Origin: Hypericum androsaemum
Lineage: Eukaryota; Streptophyta; Magnoliopsida; Malpighiales; Hypericaceae
Reading direction: 5' to 3'
DNA length: 64,000 nt
Assembly: GCA_963995505.1 (NCBI GenBank)
Contig: OZ023194.1
Location: 9,420,428 to 9,484,427 of the forward strand
Positions 34,771 through 46,809 of the stretch are shown one piece after another (position 1 is the first letter of the stretch; every line of letters begins with the position of its first letter). The notes beneath the pieces are model-generated. The model did not search any database. It was not told the origin of the DNA and saw only the letters and a program-made list of their open reading frames with translations. Position numbers and translations under genes: made by a program.

Positions 34771-35789
34771 TTATACAATTGTTTCCCTTGCTAACGGTCA
34801 TTTTATTATTATTTTATCTTTGAAATAATTTTTATACTCTTCTCTCCCGTGTCCTTTATTTTTCTAAAAGGTCAATTCCTGTAGGATTGATAATCGAGTG
34901 CCAAATAATATCCAGTCTAATGGCACAAAACATGTACAAAATTAAAGAGTAGCATTTTCTTTGGGTTTCAGTTAAAGCTGCCATATCCCAAAGCAGTCTA
35001 GAAATAAGGCTTGGCATGCACTTCTCACTTTTCCGGTGCAAAAATCACTTTTCCTCCAACAAAAAAAAACACGCGCGCTGTAGCGACCTTTGTTTTACTC
35101 ACTTTGCTCTGCTTTCTTGTCCAATCTTTTTCCCCTCTCGAAGGAGCCTAGTTTCTCAGGGAATTGAAGAGTGCACTCTTTAGCCGAAAAAGAAATACTT
35201 CGTTTTTATGTTCCCTCCAGAGATCATCCGTACATAATTATCATCATTGTGCAATCTTGGGTTAGATGAATTTTATTTATGAAATATGTTAAAATTATTA
35301 TTTTATTAGTTAAATTTATTTATAAGTGCAAAAATTAAAACATACATATAACAATAAAATTTCAAATTGAATATAAAAAGTATAAATCTTCTGCAATTTT
35401 TTGCACTTGTCTGTCTAGTATTGCCTGTATAAAGTAATGGAATTGCTTGACCCAAAAAAAAAGGTAACGGAATTGCCATTTGGAGGGTCGTCCATACGGA
35501 ATCATGTTTTTATCAGATTCTTCCACTTTACTCGAATTGTGCCTCAAGTCTGTCCACTGCCTACTCATATCTTTTCCTGCACGTTGAACATAGCCATTGA
35601 TTGTTCTATGAGTACCTCTTTTATTTTTATTCTTTTTACAAATTTTGAACACTTTTTTAGCACTTTTTTAGTACCATATCGTATTTAGTCTATTTGGCCA
35701 ATTAATTAGATCTGGACTGGTGAGACTTCTAAAAAATACATTCAACAAAAATTACAGTTTTAAATATATAAATATTCTCCCACACCTGA
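34771..35789. other. Intergenic, no gene seen
   Basis: AT-rich DNA with short, uninformative frames. Confidence 0.4.
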
Positions 35790-36652
35790 GACCATCTTTA
35801 TCGGAGCACTACAACACAAAGCGAAAATTTAAAAAAATAGAAAAGGAAAAGAAATAGGCCGAGCGGAGATTGGCCAATTTTTTTTCTTTTTCATCTTAAT
35901 TCGATCATAATGATACATGGCACAATATTATTCGTTGAAATAGATACTGGTGGATATTATTTGTGTGGTTATAAAAATTAAAATTATCTTTTAATAAAAA
36001 TATAAGTTAAAAATATGATTTTTTTAATTCTCTATAAATAGAGCCCAATATTGACATATTTTGATACACAATGTAAACTTCTCTCCTTTCTCACTACATA
36101 ATCTCTTTATATTGCTTAGTTATATTATTTCTATTATGGATCCGAATAATCCTAACTCCCTAAATAATCTACCATTTCAATCTTATTTTAGTTATGAATC
36201 TTTTTCCAATTCTCAGTATTATCAAAACTCCCAGTTTTTGCTGAATCTGATTGAGCATATATGGCAAAAATTTGGCAGTATTAATTAAATATGTAATTTT
36301 TATTTTATGAATTTGTAATTTATCATTTCACGCATCCATTTGTAGCTTGATTTATTTCTTTCTAATTTTGTATTCCAAACTTTTGTAATCTTAATTTATA
36401 ATTTTATTTTATATATATTTATGGACGCATAATTTTATATATTCATTACAATTTATATGTAAACATAAATTAAATTATAGATAATATGTGGATAAGAGAG
36501 AAATTAATTTTTTATTTGGTGAGCATATCGGATGAGATCATCAATAAAGATGATAAAAGATTGGGTTGGATTGAATAGTAATTTTATGATAAAAAAATTA
36601 TTTATTTATTTAGTGAGCAGATTAGTTTCGCTCACCAATAAATATAGTCGGA
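35790..36652 (+). mobile_element. Possible PIF/Harbinger-derived element with short ORF
   Basis: GACCATCTTTATCGG at 35790 is mirrored by CCAATAAATATAGTC at 36636, giving imperfect inverted ends of about 20 bases. Inside, a canonical TATAAATA (36033-36040) precedes an ATG at 36136 and a 50-codon frame (to 36288) starting MDPNNPNSLNNLPFQSY, rich in Asn, Ser, Phe and Tyr. Such N-termini occur in the Myb-like ORF1 proteins of plant PIF/Harbinger elements. The frame would be a truncated remnant. No clear 3-bp target duplication was found, so this is tentative. Confidence 0.35.
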
Positions 36653-37879
36653 AAGCAGTCATTTCTAAACTTTTTTCGTTCAAAGATTTAACTTCTGATC
36701 TCTGAAATGAGGAGATTGGCTACAAAAGACGTACCTTCTTGCAAATTAATTACATCAAGGAATAACTCTTAAAGATTATGAGACATCGAACTTTCGACGA
36801 AGATATTATATTAAAATTTATATATTTAATTTAAAATCTTAAAAAATAATAGATTTTTACAAACAATTCTTAGTAGAAAAATTATTTTGTAGTTTATACT
36901 AGATATTCAAATCAAATATCTCCTTTTGGTCTAAAATCATCTCACACATCTAATGGGAAATCCCTTTCAAACAAAATATTGAAAAAAGAATTTACAAAAA
37001 ATTACGTTTGTTTTTTAACATTTTAATAACTTCTATTCCGGAGCCCGGAGGTTCAAATCCCTCCACAGACCCTTGCCCAGACAAAAAAACTATAAACAAA
37101 CTAGACATCATTACATACCAAACAATTAGCTTCCCGTGCCAATGGTTTAACCTTACAAGCTAATTAATGCAACCATTAGAAAACACAAATGTCAACCTCT
37201 CAAAAAATATGATTGACAATTACTCCGTTAACATGGTGATGATTACTGTTGGAAAAAGCTAAACTAAGATGCGATCGAAAATAGTCCTCAAATCGCGCAT
37301 GGATTCGGTAGGGACAATCTCCCTACCCATATGGACTAAAGAGAGTGAAATGCAATAAATTTATATTCAGGGGTAATATTGGAACATTACAAAACCAAAA
37401 GAGAGAGGAATAATTAATTACTTTTCCTAAACCAAAAAACCTACTATTAATTGACTCTTCACATCTCTCTTCCTTTCAAAATTCAAAATTATCCACTCAA
37501 CAAAACCAATAGTTTTCAAAATACGACCCGGAGTCGACCCAAATTTTGGGTCGTACTATGGGTCAACCGGTCCGACCGGATGGACTACCGGTCGGGCCGG
37601 ATTTTTTAATTTAAAAAATAAATATATTTATATATAATCTAGGTATAATTGTACATGTAATCGCATACATACCTAAAAAAAATTACATTTTTCATCAAAA
37701 ATATTAGAATATAACCAATAGGAATATTAGACCGGGTCAAACCGCATATGTGCTTTTTATTTAAAAAATTGGGGTGAACCGCCCCGGGTTGGTCAGATTT
37801 TTGGTGTCTGACCGAATTTAGTTCGGTTCGCAAGGTAACCATTTTTTGGTCAAAACCCGGTATGCCTTTTACACTACAT

Positions 37880-38545
37880 ATGAAAACCAATATCGCTACA
37901 CATGCAAATCAATATTACTATATACGAAAACCAATATTCCAACATTTGAAAACCAATATCATTGCACATGCAAATCAGTATCGTAACATATGAAAACTAC
38001 TATCGCTACACACGAAAACCAATACCAATACATCCGAAAACTAATATCCCAACATCTGAAAACCAATATCCAACGTACGAAAACCAATATTCCAACATAC
38101 GAAAACCAATATTCCAACATACAAAAACCAATATCATTACACATGCAAACCAGTATCGTTACATATGAAAACTACAATCGCTACACATGCAAACCAATAT
38201 CACTACATACGAAAACCAATATCAATACATCCGAAAACCAATATCCCAACATACGAAAACCAATATTCCAACATACGAAAACCAATATCTAAACATACGA
38301 AAACTAATATTCCAACATACGAAAACCAATATTCCAACATACGAAAACCAATATCCAAACATATGAAAATCAATACCAATACATCCGAAAACTAATATCC
38401 CAACATACGAAAACCAATATCCAAACATACGAAAACCAATACCAATACATCCGAGAACCAATATCCCAACATACGAAAACCAATATTCCAACATACGAAA
38501 ACCAATATTCCAACATACGAAAACCAATATCCAAACATACGAAAA
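37880..38545. repeat. 22-bp minisatellite (GAAAACCAATAT core), about 30 units
   Basis: Units read AACATACGAAAACCAATATTCC with variants (CGCTACACATGCAAACC, CAATACATCCGAAAACC). Period 22 matches the array at 2304-2630, as does the GAAA(A)CCAATAT core. Several frames through it translate to simple peptide repeats and are not genes. Confidence 0.9.
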
Positions 38546-39005
38546 ACAACCGAGATCGATCAATATGAAACAAAACTCAGAAATTAATAGATCCACTAAA
38601 AAAGACAAAAAAAAACCCAGAAATCAATAGATCCTCATCGCCCCCAGCCTCTTCTCCTTCCTCTCCTGGCTCGTCTCCTCCTCCGGCTTCCTCCTCCTCC
38701 GGCTTCCTCCTTGTTCAGGATCTCCCCAGTCGGCTGGGACAACGACGGGGAAGAGGTGGATAGTAGCTGGATCAGCGGGGTGGAGTCGAGCCGAGCCACC
38801 GGCTCCGACGGGGCACAGGATGAGAGCAGCTCGCGGCCACTCCCTCTTCCGGCGAGCTACCTCCTCCTTCTCCGCTGTGGCAGGGAAGGGATTGAGTGGG
38901 GTTTAGAGCCACTCCCTCCTCCAGCGAGCTACCTCCTCCTCACTCCGGCGGCGAAGCTTCTTCTCCCGGTCTCTTCTTTTTCTCCGGCGAGGGAAATGGG
39001 ATGAG

Positions 39006-39024
39006 AGAGAGAGAGAGAGAGAGA
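39006..39024 (+). repeat. (GA)n microsatellite
   Basis: An uninterrupted GA run close to the right end of the TIR element. Confidence 0.85.
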
Positions 39025-39434
39025 GGAAAAGAAAGTGACTAGGAAAGAGAGGGAAAGAGGAAGAGAATATATGGTCAAAAAGTGAAATTAATGTGGAATT
39101 AATGTGGGCGGCAGAATTAATATGGGCGGCAGAATAAATGTGGGTAGAATCTTAGTTGGCACTTTTTGGGATATATGGTCAAAAATACCCTTCGTGTGAT
39201 ATTGACCATCAGATCAAATTTTTTAATTAAAAAAATAGATCCAATGGCTCTGAATGAGTCCCCTCCGTAGGGACAACTTTTTAGTAGTCCCTACTCAATC
39301 CAAAACCCCTCAAATCGATTAAGAAGTGTGACACACGAAATCCAACTTGGAAATTAAAAACCTCAAGAGCATGACAAGAAGTGAATCATCAAATAATCTA
39401 CTAATAAAATTAAACAAGCTTGAAGATTCCGCAA

Positions 39435-41400
39435 TCAGTAGTCGGCTACAGTCCACGTCATGTCATTCTCAAATATCCAGTGGCAAACTTCAATATCCCC
39501 TGGCTTGGACCCTAGCGCCACGAAGGCACCGTGCTCCGGGCCCCATGCTGACGTGTCAAGGTGGCAAATTGCAACCCCGTGATTAATTTTGGACTTGCTC
39601 TTCAAATCAAGGATATCTGCCTCGTAGACCCGTACACTGGGCACCGAGTGGCAGTAGTACAGTAAGTAGGGGTACATGCTCTGGTGGCAAGACACCGATT
39701 CGGTGACTCGGCCACCGTTGACTCCTTTGACTGACCCGATCGCCACGTCTTCCATTGACCCGTTGACATTTTCCGTGGTTCTGACCACCAGTCTCCGTCC
39801 TAACACTGCCACCGCGAAGTCGATCATGTCCTCTGCGGAACCTACGCACCGCTTCGTCTCTCCGGCAGACGACGGCCGCTCGCACTCGGACAAGGCGTTG
39901 ACGATCACGCGCTCCTCGACGGAGCCCTCCGCAGCCCCAAATATTCTCCGAATCTCGGATAGGCTCCCACTAGAGAAAGGTAGCCTTGAGACAATCTTCC
40001 GGGGTAGAAACGACCTTTCCGCCATTTTGTCTTTAATATCAGGCATTACCATGACACTACCCTCCCTTAACATAGCCTCCCTGAAAAACCTTCCGGGCTC
40101 GACCCACCTGCTATTTACAACATTGCCACTGGCATTACCATAACCACCAAAACGAACACCCTTCTTCATGTACCCCTTAAACGACCGGTCAGTGCCGTAC
40201 ACGTTAAACGAGACGGTGGTCTTCCCTCTAGAACCTTTTCCGTACTCCTTGAACGTATCATTCCCGGGGTTAAGCGACTTTCCATATTCCCTAAAACTTG
40301 CGCTCCCAGAACTCGAACTCCTCTCGTAAGAAACGAACATGTCTTTACCAACATTAGCCCTTTCTCTATAGCTCACGAAACTCTCCGTCCCGGCGTTTCC
40401 TCCGCTCCCGTACTCTTTAAAGTTCGAGCTCGGGTCGTTGGCCAGCCTCCCGTAGCCCTTAAACGAGTCGTTCCCTCCATTTCCAAGCTCTCCGTACCCG
40501 GTGAACCCGGTATCGACGATGTTCGAATCTTCGCTGTATGAGACGAACTCGGAAGGCACACCGTTGCCCTTCTTTCCGTAGCTTGTGAACTTCTCGTCCC
40601 CGGAGTTGGTCTGCGAGCTGTAGGTGGAAAAAGAGCGCTTGTGGTTGTTTCCGTCCGAGTCGTAGGTGGTGAACCGGAGGCCCGGGACGTTGACTTTCGC
40701 ATGGTAGTCAATGAACTTCCCGGAACCGCCGGTCGTCCCGAAGCCGTAGTTCCCGAAGCTGGTGTTGGCGACGTTGGCATCCTTGGAGTAAGTCGAAAAT
40801 GCTTCGTTTCGGGTGGTGGAGTCCTTGCTGTACTTGAGGAACGAGTCGGAGGCCGAGTTGAGGCCCGTGGAGGAGTAGTTCTTGAACGAGTCGAGTCCGC
40901 CGATTCGGGTGGAGCCGTAGCTGGAGAACCGCCTGTTGGAGTAGAGTGTGAAGTCCGCGGGGGAGGAGGACGGGCGGACTTTGTGATCCGACAGGGTAGA
41001 GTGTGAGTCCAACTCCGAGGAACAATGGAGATGTGCCAGGGAACAGAACTGGGAGGAGTTGATTTGTGAGGTGGACAGGAGTTCAGAAATGTAGGACAAT
41101 ACGGTGGCGTTTAGATGGGATGATTTAGAGAGGAGGAAGCTTGGTGGTGGGTCGGAGGTGGAGATGTGGCTGGTCCAGTAGCGGAGGAGAAAGGCTCTAT
41201 GTGTAAAAGGGTTTTGTCTTTTGACAGTGGTTCCTGAAGAAACCTGCACCTTCACGGACAAGACAAATTTTATTACAACTTTCGAAATCGTCTTACTTCT
41301 CGTATTCGAAATCGAACACTTTATTTACCTTGTTGCATGACATTGACGAGAGGAGGAGAAGAATAGCAAGAATTGCTATGGGGTTGGTGTCTCTAGCCAT
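39435..41400 (-). CDS. BURP-domain protein, polygalacturonase-1 beta-subunit-like
   Basis: A cell-wall protein of the PG1-beta group, thought to bind polygalacturonase or pectin in the apoplast. Two exons: 41400-41329 (24 codons, hydrophobic signal peptide, ILAILLLLSSMSC) and 41243-39435, joined at an in-phase GT-AG intron for a total of 626 aa, the usual family length. After the signal peptide comes NPFTHRAFLLRYW, the conserved N-terminal block. Residues about 110-395 hold some twenty copies of a 14-residue repeat with F-x-x-Y-G or F-x-x-Y-(S/E/D). The C-terminal 215 residues are the BURP domain (start FFREAMLREGSVM), with the spaced CH pairs: CHQSMYPYLLYYCH, CHLD, and CHWIF near the end. 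An alternative acceptor (AAG/GTG) would add two residues. The gene is complete and unbroken. Confidence 0.92.
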
Positions 41401-41518
41401 AGTCGGTTGTTAACTAAGTGGGACGTAGAATAGTTTCTTTTCGCCGCGGAAGTGAGACGAGGCGTGGGTGCTTCTTATTGTGGAGAGGGATTGCGTTCAC
41501 TTCCTTTTACTAGTGCAC

Positions 41519-41531
41519 TTTTTTAAATAGC
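41519..41531 (-). promoter_or_regulatory. Putative TATA box of the BURP gene
   Basis: The minus strand reads CTATTTAAAAAAG about 120 bases above the ATG at 41400. Assigned by spacing and composition only. Confidence 0.3.
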
Positions 41532-41599
41532 TAGTTATCTTTTTTCAATTTTCTCAATGCCGTAAAGGCAGGGGTTTCGTTTGTAGGAAGTTTTCTTTA

Positions 41600-43841
41600 G
41601 GTGGCCCATCATGCTGGTGGTTGGTTTTTATGTTGCGTTATTCGAAGATTAATATTGTTAGATCTTATTTTAAGGGTTATTTTTTCAATGTTATTTTTTA
41701 TATTTGTAAGATTTGATTTTTTTATATTCATAAAAATTGAATTCAATAACCACTTAAGTATATCTATATCACACACAAAAAAACACTTAAGTATTTATCT
41801 CTTGGACCAATTAGCTTGGTTGTCTTGCGCGGTAGGAACTTGATTATAACAAACATTATTAAAATATATGAAACGGAGCGTTTGTAATGATTGAAGGTTC
41901 GAAAATCAAAAAGTGAGTTATTTATGGACTAAATATTTTTCTTACAGTTAGATTCAATCCTATTTTTCCTTTAAAAAAAATAATAATTTCACGTTATTCC
42001 TTTCCGGAAAGGACTCTCACAATGGGAGTGGATTGAGTACGGAGTGAAGGAATCGATTCCGGACGATTTGGAGTGAAGGGGGACCGCAGTGGCAAGTGTA
42101 GTTATGTGATAATGGCAAGCGCAGTCATGTGATAATGGCAAGCGCAGTTATGTGATAATGGCATGTGTATTTGTGACAGTGGCAAGTCCCCGTTGATCAT
42201 AATGGCGCGCGTGGTTTTTTTCATTTTGGTCTCCCATATTTTAGCATTTTTGCAAAAAGGTCACACTGGCATGCGCAGTTATGTGATACTGGCATTTGTA
42301 TCCTGTCTGCATTTCTGCGTGGCTTTTTTCATTTTGGTCCCTGTATTTTAGCGCGTTTACAAAAAAGTCCCCGCGTGTCTTCATTCTGAACGGTTCGGAA
42401 TCTGAGCATTCCGTGCCCAATCCATACCCCTCTCACAATACTCACAATAAATATAAAAGTTAACTCAAATTAATGTGCAATATAGGGAATTCAATTCCAA
42501 CTGTAATAATTAGGAGTGTTTATCGCCGTTTGGTCCTGACAAAATCTTTATACGTGGCCGTGGTAACCTAGATTAATTGTGCAGCTACAATTTCAATTCC
42601 AGCTGTAATAATTAGGAATTCAATAATGTAGTTTCCTGAATTTATTGTTTCTAGTCAGGCTCGACGAGCATTTGTTTATCCCCGCACGTAATTTTGACCT
42701 TAACCGTCATAGCAGGCACAGCTGTTTGCAGTCCTATGGTCGCTACTGTCGGGTGCTGAGGAACAGCAAAAAGGCGGGATATTTTCGTAAATTAATATAT
42801 AAAAAATTCCCTCTTCTATCTCATTAACCTCTCTCTTCTTCCCTCCGAATCTCTCCTCCCCACGACGGCGAGCCCTGACCACAATGACCACGCCACCGAC
42901 GGCGAGCCCTGGATGCCGGAGAACTCCTCGGTGGGTCCCGTGGACCAGGTTACCACGCCAATGACGACAAGCCCCGGGCAACGACGAGTAACCGGTTTTG
43001 ATCTCTTCTCCTTGAAGCGGCTTCCGTCGCCGACGAGCCCACCGCGTCTGCCGTCGCAACGAAGACGACGGCTCCTCCTCCATGGGCTCCGACATCTGAT
43101 AAGGAAATCTAGACAGTGATCGACATTGTTTCGGCGACAGGATTACCGACGGGGTAGAAGTGGAACCTCGAGAGCTCGCCTTCGTTCACAGAGAGAGGGC
43201 CACCCTCGCGTCCGTCACTCGTCGCTTCGCGAAGGAGAGGCCACCGTCCTGGCTTCAGTTGCCGTGCCTGGAGAGGATATCCGTGCGTCGTCGCAGAGGA
43301 GGAGGGCAGCAAGAAGGAGAGGGTGCACACAGAAGGGCAAAATAGGAAATATATACAAGTAGGGGAGGCTGCAGTTACACGCGTATAATTTTAACCATCC
43401 AGATTAATAATCAATGGTCCAGATTTCAACAAAATGGTGTTGCGTCTTTTACGTTGCCAACACTCAATTCTTATTTCCAGAATTTCGTAGTGCATTCTCT
43501 TCTCTCCCCCTAGTGCATAGTGCATAGCATTTCTCATGTTCATAAGTTCTACAATCATAAAGGTGTCGTTTTTTACAAGTCTACAACCATTAAGGTTGGA
43601 AAGGCTTTCAAATCATAGCTTCCATTTGAAGAAAGAGTTTGGGTGTTATACTTGAGAGCTTACGTACTCATGATGGGAGATGTTGGTAGAGGCGGCTAAT
43701 TCAAGGTTGAGGACATGATTCAATCCGAAGAACTCAGCTTTTTTAAGGAGAGAATATTTTTACAGTTTGAGAAAACTGTTGTTGCTGGTATGCTCGAGTA
43801 GTAGGAGGAATGGATGAAAGTAAGATTGATTAGACGTACCC
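41600..43841. other. Intergenic region with tandem repeats and a GC-rich block
   Basis: 42092-42170 has three and a half copies of a 23-bp unit (GGCAAGCGCAGTTATGTGAT and ending AAT). A diverged duplication of TTTTTTCATTTTGGTC...TTTTAGC and a later ACAAAAA word follows (42215-42370). About 42840-43340 is GC-rich with several open frames on both strands (CGACGGCGAGCCCTG repeats) and shows no domain. It may be a transposon leader or captured gene sequence. No gene is called. Confidence 0.4.
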
Positions 43842-44432
43842 AATGTTTTAAAAACCACAGTCGAACTGCTACTCGGGATCAAATCTGGGTCATTTTTACA
43901 TAAAATCCAGAATGTGGCTCGATTGGCCAAAATTTGGTCGGACCATCTGGTCAGATACTTACGGGTGAACCAGTTCGACCGGATCAAAAAAATTTGTGTT
44001 TATTTTTTTTCATTTTATCGGATTTAATTTAGAAACAAAACCTCAACTTTCATTCTCATAGTGTACATCACTTTTGAATCACAACAAACTTATATTTTTA
44101 ATAATTCTCGATAATATGTCAATTAAGTTGAACGAATTGTACTAATATGTCGAATAAGAAAACTTGTATAATCATCTTCTTGTACTTCTAGACTTGTTTA
44201 ATTCATGTTTGAAGACTTTGTTTGGATAAATTATATAACAAAGTTGCTAAATATGTGAAATTATTTGATATTTTATCTTTTTTTACTCTAAATTAAATTT
44301 ATCAAACTCTATTTAATAATATTAATATATAATAAAAGTTCCGGTCGGACTGATGGTCCAACTAGTCAGACTGGTCGAACCAAAAATTTTGAGAATTCCG
44401 AATCACCTTCCGGGTCGGTTTTAAAAACATTG
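43842..44432. mobile_element. 591-bp TIR element with 8-9-bp target duplication
   Basis: It begins AATGTTTTAAAAACC and ends GGTTTTAAAAACATTG, a 15-bp perfect inverted end. The flanks are GACGTACCC (43833-43841) and GACCTACCC (44433-44441), one mismatch in nine. Further in, both ends carry CCGGTC/GACCGG words. It has no coding capacity. The 8-9-bp duplication leaves MULE and hAT both possible. Related AACCGG-rich fragments lie at 518-690 and 37510-37860. Confidence 0.7.
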
Positions 44433-44975
44433 GACCTACCCAAATTTTACTTTGTCAATAATAATAAATAATTAAATAAAATTTACAACATTTATTTAAC
44501 TGACTGCTAAACCGGAAATTTACCATTATCGACAGTTTTAAATCATTACCATAACATGGATCCTCAGTTAATTGCAGATTTTACAACTTTTCTAAATCAT
44601 AACCATAGGGTAAACTGTTTTTTATTTTCTTTTTTACCAGAAAGATATCATCTTTACTTATCTTTTTTTGTTTCCACCAAAAAAAACATATCTGTTTTCA
44701 CTTGTGGTGAGTGATTGATATTCAATCCAGAAACGGAAAATAAAACTATCCTGCAGGGAATTCCGAATCAAGGCTTGGTTAAAGATCCATGTGACCACTG
44801 ATCATAATACCAACGAATCAAAAAATAAGCGTAAAGCAAAACTCTCTTAAATGAACAAAAAAATAACAGAAAGATGCTACTCCATGAAATATCCTGGAGA
44901 TAATTGCTAGAAAGTTTCAGAAATCCTATGGAGAAAACAAATTACTGGAAAGAGCTATAACAGAAACTGACCCAA

Positions 44976-46343
44976 TTAGTCCTCCTCCAGGTTAATGGAG
45001 TCACCAAACTTGCCATACAAAACCTTCTTTAGTTCAGCCATCTTCCCGAGTACAGATTCTTTCTCTTCCTCGAGTTTTTCCAGGTTCTTGCTAGTCGTCT
45101 CTTTCATCTCCTCTATCCTATTCTCGACTTCTTCCTTGGGAACGTGAGCAAAGACCTCTCCTATTTGGAACCGGACAACCTCCTCATCGGTCAAAATCAA
45201 CTCGTTGATTGCATCCTCCAAATTATCATTGGTTTCCTGCAGAACAAAGAACAACAAAGTTGTAGGAAGAAAATACAAAAGGAAGGCAAAAAATAAAAAC
45301 ATAAAGAGGAGGACAGACAGTGGTATGGAAAGAAGCAGCATCGCGTCACCGAAGGTTCATAGTCTATAAGTTCTTTAGCAAAAATAAAAACAAACCGTCC
45401 CCCGCAAAAACATGGAAGAAATGGCTTCTTTTGAGCCTAATACGTACTGTTGCTATCCTTCTTTCTCATGACAAGAGCTAACAAAGAAGTAGTAGATGAT
45501 CTATTGTGAAACTTATGATCTAATTAGAATGCTCCAAGTAGAAGTACATGGTAACGCGAGATTCGAGTAGGCCAGTTCACCAGCTTCCTCAATCCAATTT
45601 TCCTTAAACCAGAATCGGGTATGTTCAAACCTACTGCATGTAAGAATTGCTCTGGAGCAAGGAACAGCTTCTTCGCACATGCACCACTGGAACTTCAACC
45701 AAGACAAGTCCTACCTCTTTTCTCCATAGCCTAGAGATGGACAATCCTAGCATCCCAATTCACTTCCATACTCGCAAATCAAGCTCTACTCGAGAAGGAA
45801 AAGACGCATCTTTCTCAGTCCCGCCACAATTCACTTCCGTAATCCTCGCAAATCATCCGTTAACCAAATGCACAGAAGCAACAATCAGAAGTGCTTGCCA
45901 CATCACAATTACCCAAACCACCTAATTCATCGACATGCCAATCGCCAGCTTCACTTTCCTTTCAGCGCCCCCCAAATCACAAGCACCACTTCTAATTAAC
46001 CGAAAAGCTCCAACCTTTATCAACAATTGGCAAAATTCTACAATAACCCTAGTCTCAAAACACCCAAAACAGAAACCAGATAAACAATTGAGAGTGGGGA
46101 AAAATGCCTTAGCGAGCTTGATCTCGTCTTGTAGCTCGTGGAAGCGGTTATTCAACCTGCCGAAGTGGTTGATGTTCTGCTGGTCCTCCCATGTCACTTG
46201 TATTTCTGAACCACCTCCTCCTCCTCCTCCCTAGAAACATCAAAGTGAAGTTCGTTCACTACAGAGACTTGGCTCCTAGAATAATAGGGTTTGGTTAAAA
46301 CTAGGAATAGGGTTTTCCATCTACACCAACTAACCTGTTGCAT
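44976..46343 (-). CDS. PFD4: Prefoldin subunit 4
   Basis: A beta-type subunit of the hexameric prefoldin chaperone, which hands unfolded actin and tubulin to the CCT chaperonin in the cytosol. Three exons: 46343-46335 (MQQ only), 46230-46108 and 45236-44976, giving 130 aa. The start MQQ, a run of seven Gly, then [18 protein letters not shown] and the end [13 protein letters not shown] are the conserved signature of plant PFD4. The protein has two coiled-coil helices around a central [19 protein letters not shown] hairpin, as in the family. Intron 1 is GT-AG. Intron 2 (46107-45237, 871 nt) starts GC (AAG/GCATTT) and ends CTGCAG; no GT donor nearby keeps the frame, so a GC-AG intron is the best reading. 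Confidence in the gene is high and in that donor moderate. Confidence 0.9.
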
Positions 46344-46809
46344 TGCTGATGCGGAACAAGCTTCCCGGACTGACAAAACGGCCCAGGGACAACGCAAGTG
46401 CTGCTCGGAAGAATAACTGCGACACACAGGGAAATTGTCCCCTTTTTTTTTATTTTGCGTTGCACTTTTGAAACCAATATAAAAAGGTAAATTACGTGTG
46501 GGTATCTGGTTTATGGACAAATAGACGATACGATCTCTCATTTTAGGAAATGCAGGTAGCCGTCCACCATATTTGATTTTATTGTACTCATGTTTTCCAA
46601 GGTGATGTCATTGCGCAACTTATATTTTTTAATCCTAAAATGACTATTGTACTCTTCGAATTTTACTTGAGGAAAAATCACTAATTCTCTCCCCTTCCTC
46701 TCCCTCACCCTCTTCTCTCTCCTCCTTATATCCCTCTCTCACCGTCAAAGAGATCGATTAAATCAATTTTCCTTATGGGTTTTACTGGTCTGGTCTTCAA
46801 CCGATTTTC

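Larger units (their letters stand above)
37296..39307. mobile_element. TIR element with internal 22-bp minisatellite (copy B), 10-bp target duplication
   Basis: Both ends carry the same motif in inverted orientation: TGGATTCGGTAGGGAC at about 37300, and its counterpart GTCCCTACTCAATCCA at about 39287-39302. Exact CCTCAAATCG repeats flank it at 37286-37295 and 39308-39317. The 2,012-bp interior holds an AACCGG-rich block (37510-37860), a minisatellite (37880-38545), a GC-rich CT-repeat stretch (38640-39000) and a GA run. A frame at 38711-39004 has no recognised domain. The 9-10-bp duplication fits a Mutator-like element, but no transposase is present and the family is not one I can name. Confidence 0.65.

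Noticed and set aside
37040..37075. tRNA-like T-arm (GGAGGTTCAAATCCCTCC)
   Set aside because: No acceptor stem, D-arm or anticodon arm can be built upstream. It is at best a remnant of a tRNA-derived retroposon.
37959..38608. Long peptide frames on both strands with repeats such as GILVFVCWNIGF or ENQYPNIRKPI
   Set aside because: They are translations of the 22-bp minisatellite, whose sequence happens to lack stops in several frames. There is no other sign of coding.
39280..39307. Helitron 3' end (hairpin GTAGGGAC...GTCCCTAC)
   Set aside because: There is no CTRR terminus after the hairpin, and the element has inverted ends and a direct duplication, which Helitrons lack.
39607..41025. Several antisense frames of 60-155 codons
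   Set aside because: They overlap the well-supported BURP gene and arise from its GC-rich repeat region.
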